From assembly GCA_035527835.1 (NCBI GenBank), contig DATKZS010000027.1:1-51929 (forward strand): a stretch of DNA of 51,929 bases, written 5' to 3'. Below the pieces are notes generated by a model, which searched no databases, was not told the DNA's origin, and worked only from the letters and a program-made list of their open reading frames with translations. Position 1 is the first letter of the stretch, and the number at the start of each line of letters is the position of its first letter. Positions 31,687 to 40,382 of this stretch are shown here, one piece after another. A program made the translations under genes and the position numbers. The DNA is from DATKZS01 sp035527835 [NCBI: bacterium]. Its GTDB lineage: Bacteria; RBG-13-61-14.

Positions 31687-33576
31687 ATGATCAGAACGTT
31701 AACCAAGCTGGCAGTGTTTTTTGTAGCGGCCCTTTTGCTGACAGGTCCGGCCCGGGGCGCGGAGATCATCCTCGCCAAGCACATCATCCCCGCGCCCGCG
31801 CCGATTGACGAGCCGGCCGGGTTCAAGACGCCGGACGGGACGTTTAACGTGCGCGACGCGGCCGCGCCTTTTCATTCGGAGCGGTTGGCTGATGCCATGT
31901 GGCTGGACAGGGACGGCCGCGACGCTCAGGGCCATTACCTGGACCTGAACCATTCCATTTACACGGCGTACCGCCTGGCGTCGGACGCTGGCGCTCCGGA
32001 CACGGTGCTGGTGGTGATGCCGGGCACGTGGGCGGGCGCGATGAGCCTGGACCGGTTCGCGCGCGACCTGTTGCGGCTGGCTGATAAGTCCGGCCGGCGC
32101 GGGCTCCAGGTCTGGCTGATTGACCGCCGCTCGGAGCAACTCGAGGACCATAGCGGGCTGTGGTGGGCCCAGGAGAACAAGGACGGGCCGGACATTGACG
32201 GCGTGCTTTACCGGATGTCGGAATATTATCGGCCGGCGTTCATGTTGGGAGAGAAGGGCGAGGAGCTCAAGGGCCGGAATTTCACGGCGCTGGACCACGA
32301 CGATGTGCGGTTCATGGCGGGATGGGGCGCGGACGTGGCGCTGCGCGACTGGCGGGCGGCGGTGATGGAGGCGCACCGCACGGTGGGCGACCAGGTGGCG
32401 GCCACGGACGGCGCGGAGGTGAGGGCCGTGAAGTCGCCGGGCCGGCACGTATTCATCGGCGGGCACTCGCTGGGCGGCGGTCTCACGGCGCTGTACGCGG
32501 CGTATGACTTTGACCGGCGGCCGGACCATGAGCTGTACGGCGCGGACGACGTTGACGGGCTGGTGCTGCTGGAAGGCGGCTCGATGAAGGCGCGGCCCGC
32601 CAAAGAGGAGAGCGCGGAGTCGTATCGGCGCTCGCTCCTGGACCGGTATAAGGGCGGCAAGGTGTACTTTGACATGGACATGCTGGGCATCATGTACGCG
32701 CCGCCGACCATGATGTCGGTGGGCATCTCCGGGTTCGCGGCTTACAACGGCCGCGGCCGGGAGACCGTGTTCCCGGACTACTCGCGGCCGGCGATCGTCA
32801 AGCTCCCGCACGTCACCAACGAGGCGCTGCTGGGCTTTGCCATGGACGACGACACCAGCCCGTTCTTCATCGCGCGCGTGTCGTTCGGGTATCCGACGGG
32901 CCAGCTCGGCCGCGGCGGCCAGCTCCGCCTGAAGACCGCGCACGTCCCGGCCGACCCCAACGATTGCCCGATCATCACGCCCTGGCGCCCCGGCCACCGG
33001 CCCGTGGATCCGGAGTATGTTTACGGCTGGATCAACATCGGCCCGGGCGCGGTCCACCCCGCCGCATCGTCGCCGCTCCGGAAAAAGTGCGCCGTGGACG
33101 AGGTTGAGAGCCCCGAGGTCACTGACTTCTACGAGTTCGCGCGCTCGCTCTACGACGGACCGCCGGAGTACGCGGAAGCGCCGGAGCTCTCGCGCGGGCC
33201 CAACGACTTCCCCGAGTGGTACTTCCCGCCGCGCCTCTCCTCCGACGCCGGCATGAACGGGGTGAGGATCGTGGACAAGGAGAAGAACCTCGAGCTCTTC
33301 AGCGCCACCGGCTCCGGCCGCGTGGCCCTGCCCGTGATCTCCTTTACCGGCGACGACTCCATGGGCGAGTTCTCCGTGCCCCGGCTCGACGAGAGCGACT
33401 TCGTGAAGGGAACGCTTGAGTGCCAGGAGACGGAGGTGCATCTAATCAAGGGTTACACGCACCTCGACATCACCGCGGCGACGCGCAACAACCAGCCGGA
33501 CCTGGCGCCCGAGTACGAGGGCTACAACGCGCCGGCGGTGTACGCGTTCCGCTTCATCGAGGCGGTGACGCGCTAG
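31687..33576 (+). CDS. Secreted alpha/beta-hydrolase
   Basis: A 629-aa exported protein: signal peptide MIRTLTKLAVFFVAALLLTG ending at ARGA, then a serine-hydrolase core. The nucleophile elbow GGHSLGGGLTALYAAYDFD puts the catalytic Ser at 261. TVLVVMPGTWAGA is the oxyanion-side strand. Candidate acid and base lie late: the strand RVALPVISFTGDDSMGEF and the His of LIKGYTHLDITAATRN. The protein is larger than a simple hydrolase, with about 200 residues inserted between nucleophile and acid. The substrate is unknown; an esterase or lipase role is the neutral guess. AAAAGGAG precedes the ATG. The next gene follows within 62 bp. Confidence 0.8.
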   Translation: MIRTLTKLAVFFVAALLLTGPARGAEIILAKHIIPAPAPIDEPAGFKTPDGTFNVRDAAAPFHSERLADAMWLDRDGRDAQGHYLDLNHSIYTAYRLASDAGAPDTVLVVMPGTWAGAMSLDRFARDLLRLADKSGRRGLQVWLIDRRSEQLEDHSGLWWAQENKDGPDIDGVLYRMSEYYRPAFMLGEKGEELKGRNFTALDHDDVRFMAGWGADVALRDWRAAVMEAHRTVGDQVAATDGAEVRAVKSPGRHVFIGGHSLGGGLTALYAAYDFDRRPDHELYGADDVDGLVLLEGGSMKARPAKEESAESYRRSLLDRYKGGKVYFDMDMLGIMYAPPTMMSVGISGFAAYNGRGRETVFPDYSRPAIVKLPHVTNEALLGFAMDDDTSPFFIARVSFGYPTGQLGRGGQLRLKTAHVPADPNDCPIITPWRPGHRPVDPEYVYGWINIGPGAVHPAASSPLRKKCAVDEVESPEVTDFYEFARSLYDGPPEYAEAPELSRGPNDFPEWYFPPRLSSDAGMNGVRIVDKEKNLELFSATGSGRVALPVISFTGDDSMGEFSVPRLDESDFVKGTLECQETEVHLIKGYTHLDITAATRNNQPDLAPEYEGYNAPAVYAFRFIEAVTR

Positions 33577-33637
33577 GCGGGCGGTCCGCATCGGCGAAAG
33601 CTGCCGCGGCGCATCAGAGCGGCCAAGGAGGGCGCGG

Positions 33638-34435
33638 ATGGCATCATGGAAAAGAAGGGCGGCGTCAGCGGCGGTTTTGCTGCTGGCGGTGGCGTGCTGG
33701 CGCCGGCCTGGTGTTGCGGCGGGGGAGGTCATGATTCCGGATGATCCGGTGCTGGATTACCGGATCGTTGATCTGGAGCCGCGTTCGGAGTCCGGGGTCA
33801 AGCTGAACCCGGAGCTGGAGCAGGTTACCGAGACTTCCACGCGTCTCTACCGGTCCGTGCGGGACGGGAAGCCGGTGTATATCTTCGAGCGGGAGGAGCG
33901 CACGGCCAAGAACGACCGCATCTTCTGGACCTTTGTTCTGGACACCCAGCAGTTAGGGCTCATGCGCATCGAGAAGAAGACGCTGTCGCGCTCGGGCCAG
34001 GTGGTGCGCGAGTCGTGGGTCAACTACCGCGATCCGCTGTTTAGTTTTCCCGAGAAGCTCTGCCACATCTACACGATCTCCGTGATGGTGCGGGTCATGG
34101 ATTTGAAGGCGGGCGCGCGCGACGACTTTTATCTGTTGCTTTCCGAGGACGCCTCGCCCTGGCACATGTTCGTGGTGGTGGACGGGGAGGAGAAGGTGAC
34201 GGTTCCGGCGGGCACGTTCGATTGCTGGCGGCTGAAGCTCGAGCCGGACTACGACGACATCCTGGGGCGGTGGTCCTGGGCGTCCACCATGATCAAGCCG
34301 CTGGTGCCCGACTTTTTTTTCTGGGTGGCCAAGGACGGCACCCATCCGCTCATCAGGTTCGAGGGAAAGTTCGGCCCGGTCGGCGCCGCGCCCTCCCAGG
34401 CCCACGAGCTAACCGGCATTCATCCGCCCCAATAA
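33638..34435 (+). CDS. Secreted protein of unknown function (DUF3108-like)
   Basis: A 265-aa protein with a signal peptide (MASWKRRAASAAVLLLAVAC, cleavage near VAAGE). The body is beta-rich, with TSTRLYRSVRDGKPVYIFER, FVLDTQQLGLMRIEKK and VTVPAGTFDCWRLKLEPD; the VPAGTFDCW strand recalls DUF3108 and related periplasmic barrels that measure or bind hydrophobic ligands. The final part contains an FFFWVAKDGTHPLIRFEGK strand. AAGGAGG precedes the ATG. It forms a likely operon with the hydrolase upstream and the two genes downstream. Confidence 0.7.
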   Translation: MASWKRRAASAAVLLLAVACWRRPGVAAGEVMIPDDPVLDYRIVDLEPRSESGVKLNPELEQVTETSTRLYRSVRDGKPVYIFEREERTAKNDRIFWTFVLDTQQLGLMRIEKKTLSRSGQVVRESWVNYRDPLFSFPEKLCHIYTISVMVRVMDLKAGARDDFYLLLSEDASPWHMFVVVDGEEKVTVPAGTFDCWRLKLEPDYDDILGRWSWASTMIKPLVPDFFFWVAKDGTHPLIRFEGKFGPVGAAPSQAHELTGIHPPQ

Positions 34436-34454
34436 TGGACCGCCGGACACCGCG

Positions 34455-34856
34455 ATGAACTCGTTCGCCGCCGCCAGCATCTTCTTCGGCATCGTGCTTA
34501 TCGTCACGCGCGTTCCCTTCATCCTCGCGCCGGCGGCCGCGCGCGACGCCCTGCTCCGTTTCATCTCCTCCACCGGCCGCGTCCGCGTGGTCGGACTGTT
34601 CGTGGGCGCGATGGGCGCGGCCATGGTCATGGCGGCGCAGGGCTCGTACCGATTGGAGGTCATGATCGTGCTCGGAACCGGATGGGCCCTCATCATGGCC
34701 GCCGCGTTCGGGTTCCTGATCTTCACCAGGGTATGGGCCGAGATCGTCCGCGCCGCGCTCACGGCCATGGAGGACTTCATGTTGCGGGGCATGGGCGCAA
34801 TCTCGGTGCTGATCGGCGCCATGTTTATCTATATGGGAGTGCTTGAGATAAAATAA
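34455..34856 (+). CDS. Four-helix membrane protein of unknown function
   Basis: A 133-aa inner-membrane protein with four hydrophobic segments (about 4-26, 45-63, 69-90 and 110-130). LLRFISSTGRVRVVGLFVGAM forms the polar turn and second helix. No catalytic residues stand out. It begins 19 bp after the preceding stop and is likely cotranscribed with it and with the GH105-like gene that follows 23 bp later. I do not recognise the family. Confidence 0.7.
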   Translation: MNSFAAASIFFGIVLIVTRVPFILAPAAARDALLRFISSTGRVRVVGLFVGAMGAAMVMAAQGSYRLEVMIVLGTGWALIMAAAFGFLIFTRVWAEIVRAALTAMEDFMLRGMGAISVLIGAMFIYMGVLEIK

Positions 34857-34879
34857 GTCGGATGAACGGAGGAGGAATC

Positions 34880-36040
34880 ATGATGCGGAAAATTACACTT
34901 GCCACTATGATAGCGGCCGCGCTCCTGGCAACATTTCCGGCGCGGGCGGCCGATCCGCTCACGCTGGCCAAGGCCGCGGCCGACCGCGAGCTGTTCGGAA
35001 AGATCATCGCGAACGACAACGAGCGGCCCGCCGTCACCGTGCACCACGACTGGCTCTGGCTCGACGCCACGCTCATGGCCGGGGTGGCCGCGCTCTACGA
35101 CCGCACCGTGGAGGTCGGCCATCCGGTCCCGCGCTACCTGGATTACCTTGAAGCCTGGGGCGCGCACGACCCCGGCGGCTACCCGGTCCCCATCATCCAC
35201 GGCGACATGGTCTGCTCCGGCCAGACCTATATCTGGCTCTACGTGCATTCCGGCAACGACCCCGATTACCTCCATAGGACCGACGGCATGATTGACTTTA
35301 TTTTTCACGCGCGCAAGCCCACTCAGTACATGGTGGGCTACCCCGGCCACTACTGGATGCGCTTCTGGCAGGACGACGTGCACATGATCGCGCCGTTCCT
35401 GGCCATGCGCGGCGCGGCCGCGGGCAGCGAGGGCATCCCCAACGGGAAGGACGCCCGCGAGCTCGCCATGATCTACTGCCGCGCCTACGACGCCGTGCTC
35501 CGCGACCCGGCCACCGGCCTGTACTGGCACAACCCGCGCGCCAAGGGCAAGTATCACTGGGGCCGCGGCAACGGCTGGGTGGCCGCCGGCTTCTTCAAGG
35601 TCATGCGCATCCTCGACCGCGACCCGGCCTGGGCCGCCGACGCCGAGTGGCTCCGCGAACGCCTCACCGCCATGGCGCAAACGCTCAAGGACAACAGAAA
35701 CGACGCGGGCACCTGGAACGCCGACGTGGTGAACCGCGCCGAGTACACCGCCCCCGAGACCTCCGGCTCCGCCTTCTTCACCTTCATGATCGCCGGCATG
35801 GTCAACGACGGATACCTCGGCGCCGACTACCCGGCCGTGGCCGCCAAGGCCTGGTCCTTCCTCGCCTCCTCCCTCACCCCCGAAGGCGACCTCCTCCGCG
35901 TCCAGCCCACCGGCCGCGGGCCCATCACCGCCGACTTCTCCCAACACTCCGAGACCTACGGCGTGGGCGGATTCATCCTCGCCGCTAGCGAAGTGTCCAA
36001 AATGCCGGCGGAGGTCATGATGGTTGACGAGAAGAAATAG
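34880..36040 (+). CDS. Exported GH88/GH105-family glycoside hydrolase
   Basis: A 386-aa (alpha/alpha)6-barrel protein with a signal peptide (MMRKITLATMIAAALLATFP, cleavage after ARAA). Family signatures include HHDWLWLDATLMAGVA, YWMRFWQDDVHMIAPFLA (the catalytic Asp lies in this QDDVHM block), YWHNPRAKGKYHWGRGNGWVAAG and ETSGSAFFTFMI. GH105 and GH88 enzymes hydrate the double bond of unsaturated uronyl oligosaccharides made by polysaccharide lyases, so rhamnogalacturonan or similar pectic or glycosaminoglycan fragments are likely substrates. GGAGGAA precedes two adjacent ATGs. No lyase gene is in the window. Confidence 0.85.
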   Translation: MMRKITLATMIAAALLATFPARAADPLTLAKAAADRELFGKIIANDNERPAVTVHHDWLWLDATLMAGVAALYDRTVEVGHPVPRYLDYLEAWGAHDPGGYPVPIIHGDMVCSGQTYIWLYVHSGNDPDYLHRTDGMIDFIFHARKPTQYMVGYPGHYWMRFWQDDVHMIAPFLAMRGAAAGSEGIPNGKDARELAMIYCRAYDAVLRDPATGLYWHNPRAKGKYHWGRGNGWVAAGFFKVMRILDRDPAWAADAEWLRERLTAMAQTLKDNRNDAGTWNADVVNRAEYTAPETSGSAFFTFMIAGMVNDGYLGADYPAVAAKAWSFLASSLTPEGDLLRVQPTGRGPITADFSQHSETYGVGGFILAASEVSKMPAEVMMVDEKK

Positions 36041-36080
36041 AGGCAATGATGAAGTCTAAAGCATCTACCTTTGTATGTTC

Positions 36081-37010
36081 TTAATAATCAGGAAGATTGA
36101 TCCCGTGCTTTTTCTGCCACTCCCGGGAAGGATGAGCATGCACAGAATTCTTGATGGCAGGGCTCTGATGTGATTCCATGCACCACATCCTTCCGTTATC
36201 TTCTAAACGATATACATTTACATTGGCATGATAGAGAGGGGATTCCCCCAATCGCTCTTCGCTTTCGCCGATAAGCACAAAAGTATTATCATCCAGCCAG
36301 AATGCATAGTTCCAAAAGGAAGATGGTCCGCTGAAAAGAAACTGGTAACATTTTCCAGGCTGTTTTTCGCATATGTCCACCTCCGCGTCCGCATCGCCCC
36401 ACATCCTGTATAAATAGACACACCTGGCGTGATCCGGTGACCAAATACAATTATTCACGGTGGATGAAAAATCCTCCTCTGGTCTGTTCCTGTAATCGAT
36501 CAATTGATTCTCTTCGGGACGATCAACCCAGAAGGATGTAAAGCACTGAGGACCAAAAGACGGGTAGGTTTTCTTCCATGCTCCCGCCCATTCACCGGCC
36601 TCACTCTCAACCTTTTTCCAGAGCTTGAGCAATCGGGGGTCAACGCCGGCGTTTGAGGCACGTAACCGACAGATTCGATCCTGCAGGCTTTCGATCATTT
36701 CCAGCAGCTTCTCAACGTATGCTTCATTGTTCTCACGCAGGCTTTTATCTTGCAGATCCTTTCTCTCCAACTCGGACTTCAAGTTCGTAATTGCATCATT
36801 GGCTATTTGCGATTGGTCTTTCAGCTTTTTCGCGTCTTGACTCAAAAGGGCCGCCTCTTCCGCTTTTTTATTTATCAGTGCCTCTTTTCGTTTAAGCTGG
36901 CTCCATAGATAGAGCGAAAGTCCAGCGAGAAAGATTGCGATGAGTGCGAGGCCAATCTCAATTTTCCTGCTACCTTTATTAACTTTTCCTTCCGGGTTCT
37001 GATTCAGCAT
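36081..37010 (-). CDS. Membrane-anchored coiled-coil protein of unknown function
   Basis: A 309-aa protein: cytoplasmic N terminus, one helix (IEIGLALIAIFLAGLSLYLW, about residues 17-36), a coiled coil (about 40-118, KLKDQSQIANDAITNLKSEL), then a periplasmic globular part with several Cys and Trp residues (WSPDHARCVYLYRMWGDADA). The C-terminal part has the look of a beta-propeller-type blade (IWSPDHARCVYLY, FWLDDNTFVLIG). I do not recognise a family. Base composition is clearly more AT-rich than its neighbours, and it lies on the opposite strand between the GH105 gene and the dehalogenase, so recent arrival is plausible. Confidence 0.75.
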   Translation of the reverse strand: MLNQNPEGKVNKGSRKIEIGLALIAIFLAGLSLYLWSQLKRKEALINKKAEEAALLSQDAKKLKDQSQIANDAITNLKSELERKDLQDKSLRENNEAYVEKLLEMIESLQDRICRLRASNAGVDPRLLKLWKKVESEAGEWAGAWKKTYPSFGPQCFTSFWVDRPEENQLIDYRNRPEEDFSSTVNNCIWSPDHARCVYLYRMWGDADAEVDICEKQPGKCYQFLFSGPSSFWNYAFWLDDNTFVLIGESEERLGESPLYHANVNVYRLEDNGRMWCMESHQSPAIKNSVHAHPSREWQKKHGINLPDY

Positions 37011-37047
37011 TTCCCCTCCCCCCCAAATAACAATAACCGTGAATTCG

Positions 37048-37069
37048 GGACAGGCAGGAATGCCCGTCC
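37048..37069. repeat. Small hairpin at dehalogenase stop
   Basis: GGACAGGC and GCCCGTCC pair (one G-U) around AGGAAT, next to the stop codon of the dehalogenase-like gene. It may help to end that transcript; it resembles the GGGACA-type hairpins at 45858. Confidence 0.4.
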
Positions 37070-37968
37070 TACCTAACGGGTGAGCGCTCCATGAACTCCA
37101 CGATGTGTCCCGCGATCTCCTCTCCCTTGTCCTCCTGCAGGAAGTGGCCGGCGTCGCGGATGGTGATGGCGGGCTGGTTTTTGGCGCCGGGGATGTGGTC
37201 GCGGAATCCCTGGTCCGCGCCGGCGGTGATGGGGTCTTTGTCGGAGAACATGACGAGCGCGGGCTTGGTCCACTTGGCGAGCCCCTCGCGGGCGGCGCGC
37301 ATCTCGGGCGCGGCCTCCATGTGGGGGCTGATAGGGACGAGGAGCGGGAAGGCCTTGGCCCCGGCCTTGTACTCGGGCCCCGGGAACGGCGCCTCGTACG
37401 CGGCCATGATCTCGGGCGGGAGGTTCTTGCCCTGCACGGTGGCGCCGGAGATGATCATGCCGATGGGCAGGTCGGGCGTCTTCTCGACGAAGCTGCGCCA
37501 CGCCATGAAGGCGGGCGTCATCTTTTCCTCGCCGGTCGGCAGCCCCGTGTTCATGATGACGAGGCGGGAGAAGCGCTCGGGCAGGAGCGTGACCACGCGC
37601 AGTCCGATCAGCCCGCCCCAGTCCTGGACCACCACGGTGATCTTTTTCAGGTCTAGCGCCTTGATGAACTCAACCATCGTGTCGCGGTGCATTTTGTAGG
37701 TGTAGTCCGAGACCTCGGTGAGCTTGTCCGAGCGGCCGAAGCCCACCAGGTCCGGCGCGACCACACGATGCTTCGCGGCCAGGATCGGGACCATCTTGCG
37801 GTAGAGGTAGCTCCACGACGGCTCACCGTGGAGGCAGAGCACGGTCTCGGCGCCTGCGCCCTCGTCCACGTAATGGATGCGCACTCCGCCGATCTCGACG
37901 TAGTGCGGCTTGAAGGGATGGCCGGGGAGGTTCGCGAACCGTTCTTCAGGCGTGCGGATGACGGGCAT
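37069..37968 (-). CDS. Haloalkane dehalogenase-like alpha/beta hydrolase (HLD-I type)
   Basis: A 299-aa alpha/beta hydrolase with the haloalkane dehalogenase pattern. HGEPSWSYLYRKM contains the oxyanion/halide motif, with H47 and E49-P50-S51-W52. The nucleophile is Asp116 in VVQDWGGL, with halide-binding W117. W157 may be the second halide Trp of subfamily I. The acid is D243 or D245 in FSDKDPIT, and the base is H275 in DAGHFLQED. The family hydrolyses carbon-halogen bonds to alcohols plus halide. An Asp nucleophile also occurs in epoxide hydrolases, but those need two lid tyrosines. It stands alone on the minus strand between an unrelated coiled-coil gene and a hairpin repeat. Confidence 0.85.
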   Translation of the reverse strand: MPVIRTPEERFANLPGHPFKPHYVEIGGVRIHYVDEGAGAETVLCLHGEPSWSYLYRKMVPILAAKHRVVAPDLVGFGRSDKLTEVSDYTYKMHRDTMVEFIKALDLKKITVVVQDWGGLIGLRVVTLLPERFSRLVIMNTGLPTGEEKMTPAFMAWRSFVEKTPDLPIGMIISGATVQGKNLPPEIMAAYEAPFPGPEYKAGAKAFPLLVPISPHMEAAPEMRAAREGLAKWTKPALVMFSDKDPITAGADQGFRDHIPGAKNQPAITIRDAGHFLQEDKGEEIAGHIVEFMERSPVR

Positions 37969-37998
37969 GGCTCTCTCCTTTTTCGATAAAAGTTTTCA

Positions 37999-38081
37999 GA
38001 CGGGATTAACAGGATTTACAGGATGTTCGGAAGGTGCCGTCTTATTTTTCATATCATCCTGTTCATCCTGTTAATCCTGTC
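37999..38081. repeat. ACAGGATTAACAGGAT-family inverted repeat, copy 4
   Basis: The arms at 37999-38025 and 38055-38081 differ at three positions. It lies between the divergent dehalogenase and Fe-S protein genes, upstream of both. Confidence 0.9.
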
Positions 38082-38227
38082 GAAAAATATCTTAATGACT
38101 TCCAAGCTCGGCCTTCCGCGAAGCACGTATGCATGAGCGGACGCTTTATTAAATATGGCGCCTGTGGCATCATAATCAGCTACAGCCTGCGCGTCAAAGA
38201 TAATACATCACTGGCGAGGTGAGGGAA

Positions 38228-39310
38228 ATGGACGATTACGAGAAGTTGCGCGAGGTATTGGACAAGCATTTGTCGGGCGCGCCGCCGGCGAAGGCGATTG
38301 ACGAGATCCTGCGGATCCTGTTCACGCCGGAGGAGGCCAAGGTGGCGCTGGGGCTGATTTTCGCTCCGAGCCCGGTCGCGGAGATCGCGGCGGCGGCGGG
38401 CGTCTCCGAGGAGGAGGCGCGGCTCAAGTGCGAGAGCATGGCGGACAAGGGGATCGTGTATTGCCGGGACAAGGGCGGGGAGAAGGGTTACGCGCTGTTG
38501 CCGACGATCCCGGGTCTGTTCGAGTTCCCGTTCATGAAGGGCGGGGGCACGCCCGAGCACGAGAAGCTGGGGCGGTTGTGGGAGATCTATCACCGCGAGG
38601 GCATGGGCGATTCGTTCGCCGGGAGCGCGACGCCGCTGACGCGGGTGATCCCGATCGAGCGGGCGGTGGACGCGCGGACGGAGGTGCTGCCGTTCGAGGC
38701 GATCTCCAAGATGCTGGCGAGAAATGATACGTTCGCGCTGGCGCAATGCGCGTGCCGGGTGAGCGTGGGCGCGTGCGACAAGCCGCGCGACGTGTGCCTG
38801 ATTTTCGACAAGACCGGGCGCTTTTTGATCGAGCGCGGCTACGCGAAGGAGATCACGCGGGAGGAGGCGCTCGAGGTGGTGCGGCGGGCGGAGGAAGCGG
38901 GGCTGGTGCATACGACCAACAACAGCCAGGACCGGCTGACCCTGATCTGCAACTGCTGCCCCTGCTGCTGCACCATTTTGCGCGGGCTCACCGAGCTGGA
39001 GAACCCGAACGCGTTCGCGGTGTCGCGCTGGCACGCGAGCGTGGACGCGGAGGAGTGCAACGCCTGCGGGGTGTGCGAGGACGAGCGCTGCCCCGTCGGG
39101 GCGATCCGGGTGGGGGCGAGCGTGGCGGAGGTTGACGAGAAGCGCTGCATCGGCTGCGGCCTGTGCTCGACCACCTGCGAGGCGTTAGCCATCACCATGG
39201 TCCCGCGGCCGGAGGCGGCCGAGCCGGCAAAGACAGTGGCGGAGCTCGGGATGAAAATCATGGGCGAGAAGGGGAAGCTCACCGAGTTTTTGAAGATGAT
39301 GAAGCGGTGA
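38228..39310 (+). CDS. 4Fe-4S dicluster protein with N-terminal winged-helix-like region
   Basis: A 360-aa cytoplasmic protein. Residues about 15-80 (DEILRILFTPEEAKVALGLI, SPVAEIAAAAGVSEEEARLK) look like a winged helix. The middle holds cysteine motifs CACRVSVGACDK and CNCCPCCCTIL, the latter with six Cys in nine residues. The C-terminal part has two ferredoxin-type clusters (ECNACGVCEDERCPVGAI and RCIGCGLCSTTCEALAI). This build is seen in uncharacterised Fe-S proteins of anaerobes such as sulfate reducers; electron transfer or redox sensing is likely. A GTG nine bases upstream is an alternative start. Confidence 0.82.
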   Translation: MDDYEKLREVLDKHLSGAPPAKAIDEILRILFTPEEAKVALGLIFAPSPVAEIAAAAGVSEEEARLKCESMADKGIVYCRDKGGEKGYALLPTIPGLFEFPFMKGGGTPEHEKLGRLWEIYHREGMGDSFAGSATPLTRVIPIERAVDARTEVLPFEAISKMLARNDTFALAQCACRVSVGACDKPRDVCLIFDKTGRFLIERGYAKEITREEALEVVRRAEEAGLVHTTNNSQDRLTLICNCCPCCCTILRGLTELENPNAFAVSRWHASVDAEECNACGVCEDERCPVGAIRVGASVAEVDEKRCIGCGLCSTTCEALAITMVPRPEAAEPAKTVAELGMKIMGEKGKLTEFLKMMKR

Positions 39311-39328
39311 GGGGCAGTTGAGATAAGA

Positions 39329-39356
39329 AAACCGCCAAGGCGCCAAGGACGCCAAG
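39329..39356 (+). repeat. CGCCAAGG-type single arm
   Basis: AACCGCCAAGGCGCCAAGG then ACGCCAAGG resembles the left arm of the 24050 and 51817 elements, and the following TTTTTTAAGAGGG (39362-39374) also matches them. No right arm is present here, so it is a solo or truncated copy; it supplies the leader of the esterase gene. Confidence 0.75.
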
Positions 39357-39380
39357 GAAATATTTTTTAAGAGGGATGGA

Positions 39381-40373
39381 ATGAAGAGGTTATTGGTTAT
39401 TGGTCTGCTCATGGTGGCGGTGGCGGCGGTGGCGGCACAGCGGTCGTTCCCGCGGGGGGCGTCGGCAAAGGAGTTCGCGCGGTGGCAGACCGAGACGCGG
39501 GCGCTGCTGGGTGAGATCCTGTTCAACGGCCCGGCGCCGGAGTCGGTGGCGCTGGACCCGGTTTACGGGAAGAGCGAGACGCGGGAGAGCTACACGCTGA
39601 CCGAGGTCACGTTCCACGACCGGCCCGGCCATGTGACGCACGGCTGGCTGGCCCGTCCTCTCAAGCCCCTGGCCGCGCGGCTGCCCGCCGTGCTCTCGCT
39701 CCACGGCCACGGATTTGACGCGCTCGCGACCTTTAATCCGAAGAACATGTACCGCTACGGCGACCTGTTCGCGGGCAAGGGCTACGTGGTGCTCGCGCTC
39801 GACATCGGCCACGACTTCATCGAGCACGAACGGTCGTACGTGGGCTACGGCCCGCTGCCTAAAGACGAAAAATTCCCGGCCACCGGCCAGAAGGTGTGGA
39901 TGGTGATGAAGGGAGTTGATTTTTTGCGGACGCTCCCGGAGGTGGACCCGGAGCTGATCGGCGCGGTGGGTCTGTCGAACGGCGGGTTCATCACGACCTT
40001 CAGCGCGGCCCTGGACCCGCGGATCAAGGCGGCGGTGGCGGCGGGGAGCCTGGTCATGCACGACCGCATGTGGCGCCGCGAGCTCCTGCACTGCCGCTGC
40101 CAGTACCTGCCTAAGATGGACGGCGCGCTCGATTACTACGACCTGGCCGCGCTGATCGCGCCGCGCCCGGTCATGTTCCAGAGCGGCAGGCGCGACCCCA
40201 TCTTCCCGATCCACTCCGCCCAAAAGGCGTTCAGGTTCGCCCAGGAGGCCTATACCATCGCGGGCGCGCCGGACCATGTGTATCACGACGTGCACGACGG
40301 GAAGCACGAGTTCAGGAAGGAGATGCCGGAGAAGTGGTTCGGGAAATATCTGCCGCTGCCGGGCGGAGATTGA
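39381..40373 (+). CDS. Exported alpha/beta-hydrolase (dienelactone hydrolase/acetyl-xylan esterase-like)
   Basis: A 330-aa hydrolase with a signal peptide (MKRLLVIGLLMVAVAAVAAQ). The oxyanion strand is LPAVLSLHGHGFDALA. The nucleophile is S199 in IGAVGLSNGGFITT, the acid is Asp in FQSGRRDPIFPIHSA, and the base is His in HDGKHEFRKEMPEKW. This triad order fits the large DLH/acetyl-xylan esterase group that deacylates carbohydrates or hydrolyses cyclic esters. The nearby GH105, sulfatase and M14 genes point to breakdown of complex polymers, but there is no tight operon. The upstream 70 bp is a partial hairpin element. Confidence 0.82.
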   Translation: MKRLLVIGLLMVAVAAVAAQRSFPRGASAKEFARWQTETRALLGEILFNGPAPESVALDPVYGKSETRESYTLTEVTFHDRPGHVTHGWLARPLKPLAARLPAVLSLHGHGFDALATFNPKNMYRYGDLFAGKGYVVLALDIGHDFIEHERSYVGYGPLPKDEKFPATGQKVWMVMKGVDFLRTLPEVDPELIGAVGLSNGGFITTFSAALDPRIKAAVAAGSLVMHDRMWRRELLHCRCQYLPKMDGALDYYDLAALIAPRPVMFQSGRRDPIFPIHSAQKAFRFAQEAYTIAGAPDHVYHDVHDGKHEFRKEMPEKWFGKYLPLPGGD

Positions 40374-40382
40374 GAGTTTTTT

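Noticed and set aside
31699-33441. 580-aa minus-strand frame opposite the secreted hydrolase.
   Set aside because: Arg/His/Val-rich shadow translation with no domain; the plus strand has a signal peptide and catalytic elbow.
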